Origin: Candidatus Sumerlaeia bacterium
GTDB lineage: Bacteria > Sumerlaeota > Sumerlaeia > SLMS01 > JAHLLQ01
Length of the DNA: 50,114 bases
NCBI GenBank assembly: GCA_019634695.1
Contig: JAHCAW010000027.1
Span: 1 to 50,114 of the forward strand
Direction: 5' to 3'
The notes under the pieces were generated by a model, which saw only the letters and a program-made list of their open reading frames with translations, did not search any database and was not told where the DNA came from. Numbering within the stretch: the first letter of the stretch is position 1; each line of letters begins with the position of its first letter. A program made the position numbers and the translations under genes. Shown here piece by piece: positions 44,035-50,114 of the stretch.

Positions 44035-47000
44035 TCACACAGGCCCGGGGGGACCGAGCCAGTTTTCGATGACCTCGACGCGCGGCAGGGCGGGAACGGG
44101 TCGTCTGCTGTTCATCGTGTGATCCAGGCGACAGGCCGGACGATAGTCGCAATTGCCGCAGGGCGTCTCGCGACGCACGAGGGCCGGATGAATGGCGATC
44201 GTGCCGGCGGCGATCGCGCGGGCGTGGCGCTCGATGGTCTCGCGGGCGCGCGTGCACAGGGCGGCGAACTGCGCGTCCGAGATGACATCGCCGCGGCCCG
44301 GGGTCTTTTCGTTGGCGTCGGCCGAGCCCTTGAGCAACACGGGCTCCGCATCGAAGGCGAACGCCGCGAAGGCGCTGGCGGGCGCCACGCCGCGGAAGAG
44401 GCGCTCGGCGTCCTCGTGCTCGACGACAGCAACGTAGAAGGCGCCGGCAACGCCAACGTCATCCACGCCGGCCAGCGTGGCGCCGTTCTGTTCGAGCACA
44501 AGCAGGTAGCCAGCGAGCTGGAGGCTCATGCCATCGGCGGCCTCGACCCACTCGAGCCGCCGCTCGGACAACTTGTAATCGAGAATGGCAAGCCACGGGC
44601 GTCCGTCGGCGTCGCGCCAGCAATCGACGCGATCGATCTGGCCGCGCAGGATGACGTCGAGCGATCCGCCGTCGGGCAACGGCACCGCGAGGCGCGGCCC
44701 GGCAATGTCGTGATTCGGACCGAAGCGCGACTCGGCCGCGACGATGCGCGCGTCGAGCCGACGCCCGGCCTCGGCAAGGAAGCCGACGAGCTGGACGAGT
44801 TGCTCGCGCAGGAGCGTGGCGACCACGCGCTCGGATTGCGTCGCGAAGAGCCCGGCGGCTTCGAGGCGTTCGAACGGCGGACGGAAGCAGGACTCGACGC
44901 GCGGTTCGATTTCATCCGGTCTCAGCGAACCAATCTGCCGCCCTTCGGCGATGAGTCCATCGGCAAGTGCCTTGAGTGTGGCGTGCGCCAGGTTGCCGAT
45001 GTCGGCGGGCGTGATGCCCTGTTCGGCAGCGGTTTCGGGTGCGATCAGCGCGCGCATGAAGAACTGGAACGGACAGGCGGCGAAGCTCTCGAGCGCCGAG
45101 ACGCTGGTGCGCAGCTCGCCGTCGAGGAAGCGCCGCGCGATGACGGGATCGAGGCGCGCCTGATTGCGGCGCGTGGCGGAGGCAAGGACGGTGCGCGCGG
45201 CGGCATGCTGGCGGCCGACGGGCAGCAGGTCGAGCACGCGGGCGCCGGCGGCCGCGGCGAGTTCGCTGACACGACCGTCGACGGCCAGCACTTCGCGGCA
45301 AAGCATCGCGGCAACCTCGGCGCCGCGGCGGGCACGCTCGCGCCCGAGCACCGGGCCCGGACGCTCGACTGGCGTGCTCGGAAACAAGCGACGCGTCTCC
45401 TCCCAGTACGGTGACGGCGCCAGTGCCTCGCCGCCCTCGCCCGAGAGCGGACGCACGAGCGTCAACGACTCCGAGGCACGCGTCAGCGCCACGAGCGCGA
45501 AGAAGCCCTCGCGCAGGAAGAGCCGCCGCGCCGACGCGCGCACGACGCCACCACGACGAACGCCGGCGAGACGATGCAGGCTGTCGCGCTCGCGATCGGT
45601 GAGCAGCGAGACGTTGCCCCCCGGCAAAGGAAACGCGCCCTCCGCCAACCCAAGCACGACGACTCCCTTCGCAGGGGGCAGGCGCGTGCGATCCACTTGT
45701 CCGGCGACCACCTGGTCCAGCACCGGCGGAATGCGCGGCAGCGTGAGACGACCGAAGGTCTCCTGCACGAGATCGAGCAACGTGTCGTCGTCGAAGCACT
45801 CGTCGGCGGCGGACTCGACGAGCGCACCGAGCATGCCCGACACCTCGCCGAGAATGGCGCGGGTCTCGTCGTCCGGCTCGGGTTGCGCTTCGTGGAGCAG
45901 ACGGCAGACCGCCTCGACGAAGGCGGGGACGGCAATGCCGCCGGGTGTGCGCGCCGCCTCGATGCGATCGTGCAGGGCCACGAGGGGCGCGACGACGGCG
46001 CGGCGCGTGCGGTCGATGGTCTCGAAGGCGGCATCGGCGGGCCGGACGCGGGCGCTTTCCTCGAAGGGGCTGCGGCGCGGCGGTGGACTCCACGGATCGC
46101 CGGCGAGCCAGCGTTCGCGGCCCACGGGCCACGACTCGACGAACTCCTCGAGACGCGCGACGGCGGCCTCGTCGTGCGCGAACAAGCCCGACTTCGCGAA
46201 GGCGAGAATCGGCGTCGAGCGAAAGCCGGCGAGCACGGCCTCGAGCGCGGCGAGCGTGCCCTGCACGAGCGGGTGCGTCTCGAGCGGCTCGTGGCGGTCC
46301 AGAAAGTACGGCACGCGGAAGGCGCGCAGGGCTTCGTCGAGCGGTTGCGCGTAGGGCTCGAGTTGGCGCGCGAGCACGGCCATTTCGCGCCAGTGCCAGC
46401 CGTGCTCCTCGCGCCAGGCGACGAGTTGCTCGACGGCAAGACGGGCCTCCTCACGGACATCGGTGGCCTCGACGAAGCGCAGGCCCGGTGCGGGGCCGTC
46501 GTGGGCCGGCTCGCGGTCGAAGGCGAGAAAGCGGCGCGCGAGCGTCTCGAGCGCGGGCGTGCGAAAGCGCGGCAGCTTGGTGGCGCGGCCCGGCAGGATC
46601 ACCGGATCGGCAAGCGCGATGCCGTCGTCGGCCGCCAGCGCGAGCAGTTCGTCGAGCGTCTCTTCGGCCGGGAAGGTGCGCGAGGACTCGAGCGGCGACG
46701 CGCCGCGACGAATCGCCTCGAAGCGCGCGGTGTCGAGCGGCAGGGTGACGACGACTTCGGCGCATCGGCGCGCCAAGCCGCGCAGCACCTCGAGTTCGAC
46801 GGGCGTGAAGCCGTAGAAGCCGTCGAGCAGAACGCGAGCGCCCTGAAGTTCGGGAAGGTCGGCCACGCGTTCACGCAGCGAAGCGAGTGTGTCCTCGGGA
46901 TCCTCGAAGCGACCGGCGACGCGGCGTTCGTACTCGCGGGCGGCGCGGGCGAGGTCTGCGAGCTTGCGGCCAAAGCGCGCGTCCTCTGCGGCGGCCTCGT

Positions 47001-47427
47001 GCGCCAGACGTTCGAGTTCGTCCGCGTTCAGGCGGAACTGCTTCATCTCGGCGAGAAAGTCGGCGGTATTCTGTTCGATGCCACGCACGCGGAACAGGGT
47101 GCCGGGTTCGCCGACGCGACCCAACTCGGCAACGATGGAGGCGACGAGCACGCGACGGTGCATGTCGGTCAGGCGCGGGTGGGTGGGGACGGGTCCGAGC
47201 GAGAAGACCCACTGGGCCAGGCGTGCGAAGGAGAAGACGCGGGCGCGCAGCGTGCCGGCAAGATCGCCGGCCAGCAGGGCCTGCTCGGTCTGGTAGGAGG
47301 CCTGTTCGGGAACGAGAAGAATGAGTGGGGGGCCGTCGGGCTCGGCGAGGGCGCGGGCACGCACATCGGCAAGGCACCAGTGCGTCTTGCCGCTGCCGGC
47401 GGGACCGATGACGAAACGCAGGGCCAC
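44035..47427 (-). CDS. AddB-like helicase-nuclease subunit with iron-sulfur staple
   Basis: A 1130-residue protein. It begins at a GTG (VALRFVIGPAGSGKTHW) after GGAGGAGG, with Walker A GPAGSGKT at residues 8-15. The long middle resembles the AddB/RexB inactivated helicase part. The C-terminal nuclease shows SFAACPFQFFMR, GNLAHATLKAL, LAILDYKLSE (catalytic Asp-Lys) and LQLAGYLLVLEQ, with PCGNCDYRPAC. The Cys of AACPF and three of the last motif form the 4Fe-4S staple known in AddB. With AddA it resects broken DNA ends for recombination. AddA is not in the window. Upstream, 22 bases away, is the FHA-GGDEF gene. Confidence 0.9.
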   Translation of the reverse strand: MALRFVIGPAGSGKTHWCLADVRARALAEPDGPPLILLVPEQASYQTEQALLAGDLAGTLRARVFSFARLAQWVFSLGPVPTHPRLTDMHRRVLVASIVAELGRVGEPGTLFRVRGIEQNTADFLAEMKQFRLNADELERLAHEAAAEDARFGRKLADLARAAREYERRVAGRFEDPEDTLASLRERVADLPELQGARVLLDGFYGFTPVELEVLRGLARRCAEVVVTLPLDTARFEAIRRGASPLESSRTFPAEETLDELLALAADDGIALADPVILPGRATKLPRFRTPALETLARRFLAFDREPAHDGPAPGLRFVEATDVREEARLAVEQLVAWREEHGWHWREMAVLARQLEPYAQPLDEALRAFRVPYFLDRHEPLETHPLVQGTLAALEAVLAGFRSTPILAFAKSGLFAHDEAAVARLEEFVESWPVGRERWLAGDPWSPPPRRSPFEESARVRPADAAFETIDRTRRAVVAPLVALHDRIEAARTPGGIAVPAFVEAVCRLLHEAQPEPDDETRAILGEVSGMLGALVESAADECFDDDTLLDLVQETFGRLTLPRIPPVLDQVVAGQVDRTRLPPAKGVVVLGLAEGAFPLPGGNVSLLTDRERDSLHRLAGVRRGGVVRASARRLFLREGFFALVALTRASESLTLVRPLSGEGGEALAPSPYWEETRRLFPSTPVERPGPVLGRERARRGAEVAAMLCREVLAVDGRVSELAAAAGARVLDLLPVGRQHAAARTVLASATRRNQARLDPVIARRFLDGELRTSVSALESFAACPFQFFMRALIAPETAAEQGITPADIGNLAHATLKALADGLIAEGRQIGSLRPDEIEPRVESCFRPPFERLEAAGLFATQSERVVATLLREQLVQLVGFLAEAGRRLDARIVAAESRFGPNHDIAGPRLAVPLPDGGSLDVILRGQIDRVDCWRDADGRPWLAILDYKLSERRLEWVEAADGMSLQLAGYLLVLEQNGATLAGVDDVGVAGAFYVAVVEHEDAERLFRGVAPASAFAAFAFDAEPVLLKGSADANEKTPGRGDVISDAQFAALCTRARETIERHARAIAAGTIAIHPALVRRETPCGNCDYRPACRLDHTMNSRRPVPALPRVEVIENWLGPPGPV

Positions 47428-47449
47428 GCGCCGCCTCCTCCGCGGGGGC

Positions 47450-48487
47450 TCAGGCGGTGTGGCCTTCGCCGGTCTCGCCCGTGGTGTCGACCACCACGCA
47501 GTTGCGGCCCTGTTCCTTCGCGCGATAGAGCATGTGATCGGCGCGCTGGAAGAGCGAGTCGGCCCCGTCGCCCGGGCGGAAAGTGGTGACGCCGACACTG
47601 GTGGTCATGCGGATGGTGTTCCCCTCGATGGCCAGAGGGGTCTTATCGATAGCCACGCGCAGGCGTTCGGCCAGCATGGCGGCCTCGGCGACGTCGGTCT
47701 CGGGCAGGCAGATGGCGAACTCCTCGCCGCCCCAGCGTGCGACGAGGTCGCCCTCGCGCAGGCCGTTGCGCAAGAGCTGCGCGACATGGCGCAGGGCCTC
47801 GTCGCCGACATCGTGTCCGAACTGGTCGTTGATGACCTTGAAGTGGTCGAGGTCGAGCAGGAGGAACGAGACGGGTCGGTACTGGCGACGGGCGCGGGCG
47901 AGCTGGTGGCGCAGGTGCACGCGCAACTGGCGGCGGTTGTCGAGACCGGTGAGGACGTCGCTGGTGGCCGAAAGGTAGAGCGACTCGTCGTGGCGCAGCT
48001 CGCCCTCGTCGCGGACGAAGAAGCCGATGACCGTCGAGCCGATCAGGATGCGGTCGCGCTCGCGCAGCGGCGTGCGGCCGGTGATCTCGTGCCCGTTGAC
48101 TTGCGTGCCGTTTCGCGAACCCAGGTCCGTGATGAAGCAGCGAGGCATCTCCGAGGAGGACTTGAAGTTCTCGTACTCGATGCGCACGTGCTGGCGCGAG
48201 GAGGCGGTATCCTCGAGTTGCCACTCGCAGCCCATGCTGCGGCCGATGATGAGCGAGGGCCCGGTGAGCGACCGACGCTGGCCGCGCTGGCTGCCGGTCA
48301 GGCAGATAAGCACCGGCCGAAAGACGCGGGACTCGAAGACGCCCGAGGACGGCTTGAGCACGTTGCCCGACATCGTCGACTCGGTGATCTCGGTCGGCGA
48401 GTCGCCGCGACGGATCGAAGAGGACGGGTCGTCTCCCATCGCTTCCTCATCCAGATTCTTGTTCGCGTCTTTCGCGTCGGAGGTCAT
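47450..48487 (-). CDS. FHA-domain diguanylate cyclase
   Basis: A 345-residue cytosolic protein. The FHA domain (about residues 60-160) has SLIIGRSMGCEW, SSRQHVRIE and ITDLGSRNGTQVNG, all phospho-threonine contacts intact. The GGDEF domain (about 175-335) starts DVLTGLDNRRQL, has the catalytic RWGGEEF loop, and carries an RxxD inhibitory site (REGD) five residues before it. It should make cyclic-di-GMP, with activity or location set by phospho-threonine recognition. There are no membrane segments. It lies upstream of the AddB-like gene on the same strand. Confidence 0.92.
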   Translation of the reverse strand: MTSDAKDANKNLDEEAMGDDPSSSIRRGDSPTEITESTMSGNVLKPSSGVFESRVFRPVLICLTGSQRGQRRSLTGPSLIIGRSMGCEWQLEDTASSRQHVRIEYENFKSSSEMPRCFITDLGSRNGTQVNGHEITGRTPLRERDRILIGSTVIGFFVRDEGELRHDESLYLSATSDVLTGLDNRRQLRVHLRHQLARARRQYRPVSFLLLDLDHFKVINDQFGHDVGDEALRHVAQLLRNGLREGDLVARWGGEEFAICLPETDVAEAAMLAERLRVAIDKTPLAIEGNTIRMTTSVGVTTFRPGDGADSLFQRADHMLYRAKEQGRNCVVVDTTGETGEGHTA

Positions 48488-48669
48488 CGGGTTGGCTGCC
48501 GGCGGATGGTTACGATGGCGGTATCGGCAAAGTGTATCGAAGGGCGAGGTTATTGGCTGTGTTGTTCGACTGCAAACGAAAACAGACGGGGGGCGAGTGC
48601 GGGGAGTCGGGTTGCGCCGCTCCGGCGCCAGGCGGACGGTGGGGTGGGACTCCAGCCGGGAGGCGAGCC

Positions 48670-49500
48670 ATGCCGGGAATGGAAGAGCTGTTTCGTCTGG
48701 ACGGGCGCGTGGCGGTGGTCATCGGGGGTTCGGGTTCGCTGGGCGCAGCGATGGCGGAGGCCTTGGCGCAGGCCGGGGCGTGCGTTGTGCTGGCGGGTCG
48801 CCGGGAGGCCGCCCTGCGCGACAAGCAAGAATACTTGTCAAGCATGGGCCTGAAGACGCTTGCGATGACGGCCGATGCGAGCGACCCGGGCAGCCTCGAT
48901 GCCCTGTTCGCGCGGGTGACGCGGGAGTGGGGGCCTGCCCGCATTCTGGTCAACGCCGCAGGGGGAAACCTGCCGGAAGCGACGACAGGGCCGGGCACGC
49001 CCTTTCAGGCGCTGGACCCCGAGGCGCTGCGGCGCGTGGTCGACCTGAACCTGTTCGGCGGGGCGGTGCTGCCCTGTCAGGCCTTCGTGCGCGCGCTTGG
49101 CGAGGCGCCTGCTCCGGCCAGCATCATCAATGTCGCCTCGATGGCCGGCCTGCGGCCGCTGACGCGGGTCGGGGGCTACGGCGCGGCCAAGGCAGCGGTG
49201 GGCAACTTCACGCAGTGGCTCGCGGTGCATTTGGGCCGCGACCTGAGCCTGCCGGTTCGGGTGAACGCATTGGCCCCGGGATTCTTCGTGACGGAGCAGA
49301 ACCGCTACCTGCTCGAATGGCCGGACGGCCGCCCGACGGCGCGGGGGGCGACGGTGCTGGAGCACACGGCGCTCGGACGGTTCGGTCGCCCGGAGGATCT
49401 TGCGGGCGCAACGGTGTGGCTGGCCAGCGACGCGAGCGCCTTCGTCACCGGCGCAGTGGTGCCGGTGGATGGCGGGTTCTCGGCGTTCGGGGGCGTCTGA
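48670..49500 (+). CDS. Short-chain dehydrogenase, D-mannonate/fructuronate oxidoreductase-like
   Basis: A 276-residue SDR. NAD(P) motif: VIGGSGSLGAAM; NAAGG; catalytic Ser in INVASMAG and the YxxxK in GGYGAAKAAVG. The C-terminus, GFFVTEQNRYLL, HTALGRFGRPEDL and VPVDGGFSAFGGV, closely resembles the UxuB/YjmF-type SDR that reduces fructuronate to mannonate in hexuronate breakdown; related gluconate-type reductases share it. The start is the ATG after GGAGGCG; upstream frame is filler. No other hexuronate genes are adjacent. The 182-base gap before it has no clear promoter. Confidence 0.82.
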   Translation: MPGMEELFRLDGRVAVVIGGSGSLGAAMAEALAQAGACVVLAGRREAALRDKQEYLSSMGLKTLAMTADASDPGSLDALFARVTREWGPARILVNAAGGNLPEATTGPGTPFQALDPEALRRVVDLNLFGGAVLPCQAFVRALGEAPAPASIINVASMAGLRPLTRVGGYGAAKAAVGNFTQWLAVHLGRDLSLPVRVNALAPGFFVTEQNRYLLEWPDGRPTARGATVLEHTALGRFGRPEDLAGATVWLASDASAFVTGAVVPVDGGFSAFGGV

Positions 49501-49509
49501 CCCGCGGGG

Positions 49510-49938
49510 CTACTCGGAGGGGAACTCTTCGAACTCTTCAAGCACCCCGGCCGGGATGATGTAGGGCACCTCCCGGGTGGTGTAGCCGACGGCCGAGACG
49601 CTGAGGGCCACGAGCAGGCCCAGCATCATGGCGGCGCCGAAGCTCTCGGTCTGGAAGTCGGGCGCAATGCCCGGCAGCAGGAACCGGATGAACAGTGCCG
49701 AGAGCGCCATCGCCACCACGAGCAACGGCAGCACGTACTTGCCGACGCCGAACAGGTCGATGATCGGCAGCGCCACCAGGCCACCGAGCGGCCCGAGCGC
49801 GAGATACAGCACCCACGAGAAGAAGCCGTGGATGCGCAGTTGGTTGCGCATGACGAGTCCGGCGACCAACAGCGCCACGGCCGAGATGCCCCACGCCAAG
49901 CCCACAAAGACCGGCGGACCGATCAGGTCGAAGATCAT
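49510..49938 (-). CDS. Small inner-membrane protein with four predicted helices
   Basis: A 142-residue hydrophobic protein with four likely membrane helices: FVGLAWGISAVALLVAGLVM, GFFSWVLYLALGPLGGLVAL, VLPLLVVAMALSALFIRFLL and GAAMMLGLLVALSVSAVGY. It ends with an acidic tail (EEFEEFPSE). No family is recognised with confidence. It begins 17 bases after the cysteine desulfurase-like gene stop on the same strand, so probable cotranscription. Confidence 0.7.
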   Translation of the reverse strand: MIFDLIGPPVFVGLAWGISAVALLVAGLVMRNQLRIHGFFSWVLYLALGPLGGLVALPIIDLFGVGKYVLPLLVVAMALSALFIRFLLPGIAPDFQTESFGAAMMLGLLVALSVSAVGYTTREVPYIIPAGVLEEFEEFPSE

Positions 49939-49955
49939 CGATGACTCCAGAACGA

Positions 49956-50114
49956 TTATCGGGACGGCGAACGACTTGTAACGGCCTGCAACGCGGCAAC
50001 CAGCGGCGGGATATCGGAATCCGCGGTGGGCCGCCCGAAGGTGATCCGAACGCCGCCGGCGGCGCGGTCCGGGTCCTCCGGGAACATGGCCGCCAGAACG
50101 GGCGACCGCGTCAC
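49956..50114 (-). CDS. Cysteine desulfurase-like (NifS/IscS type) protein, C-terminal end only
   Basis: Only the last 52 codons lie in the window; the start is beyond the right edge. The sequence SPVLAAMFPEDPDRAAGGVRIT, broken here as SPVLAAMF and GGVRITFGRPTADSDI, then PPLVAALQAV, matches the C-terminus of class-V aminotransferase cysteine desulfurases (S-xxLxAM...GxxRxSxGRxTT...I...xxAL). These enzymes take sulfur from cysteine for iron-sulfur or tRNA sulfur use. Assignment rests on this short segment. Confidence 0.65.
   Translation of the reverse strand: MTRSPVLAAMFPEDPDRAAGGVRITFGRPTADSDIPPLVAALQAVTSRSPSR

Noticed and set aside
45574..47589. A 671-codon plus-strand open frame opposite the AddB-like gene
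   Set aside because: Antisense shadow; no family motif, no ribosome site, fully explained by the minus-strand nuclease.

Overview
The window is a strongly GC-rich bacterial chromosome segment packed with protein genes, mostly in minus-strand runs joined by 4-base ATGA overlaps. I see no rRNA, tRNA or CRISPR array. The organism looks Gram-negative: it has an RND pump with adaptor, ExbB/ExbD, an O-antigen-ligase-like protein and a lipoprotein. The large secreted FG-GAP/dockerin, MORN/CARDB and FHA proteins suggest an uncultured, deep-branching lineage (PVC-, Hydrogenedentes- or Sumerlaeota-like). That placement is an inference from protein style; no marker gene here fixes it.

Layout. 0-8.3 kb: the rsmG end, a polyprenol-phosphate mannose synthase-like glycosyltransferase, a DinB-like protein, an ECF sigma factor with a membrane partner and a secreted protein, a membrane-anchored protein, a secreted FG-GAP/dockerin protein, and a DUF2442 gene next to a frameshifted DUF4160 gene. 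8.4-13.2 kb: an ArsR-RND permease-adaptor operon. 13.4-18.3 kb: ribD, a metallophosphoesterase, a two-FHA protein, a small secreted protein and a gamma-glutamylcyclotransferase-like protein. 18.4-26.6 kb: a MATE transporter, a three-gene envelope operon ending in an O-antigen-ligase/TPR protein and starting just after an intrinsic terminator, a lipoprotein, and class I fumarase.

26.7-33.1 kb is an accessory/defence island. It holds an AbiEi antitoxin whose AbiEii toxin is reduced to an N-terminal stub, a complete EcoRII-Vsr-Dcm-like restriction-modification cluster in visibly AT-richer DNA, a CRY-DASH-like photolyase with altered flavin-pocket motifs, and a HepT/MntA-type toxin-antitoxin pair. 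33.1-40.7 kb: a LacI-family regulator with a good promoter overlapping a perfect inverted repeat, an M28 peptidase, and a divergent 1746-residue secreted repeat protein. 41-50.1 kb: a YbjN-like protein, ExbB/ExbD, a response-regulator/PP2C phosphatase, FHA-GGDEF plus AddB-like nuclease, a mannonate-oxidoreductase-like SDR, a small membrane protein and the end of a cysteine desulfurase-like gene.

The strongest leads are the broken AbiE module at the edge of the EcoRII-type island, the altered photolyase flavin pocket, the terminator-to-start arrangement at 24.06-24.10 kb, the LacI self-operator, and the 9-bp NNGTCNGAC repeat tract. No wholly new system can be asserted from sequence alone.
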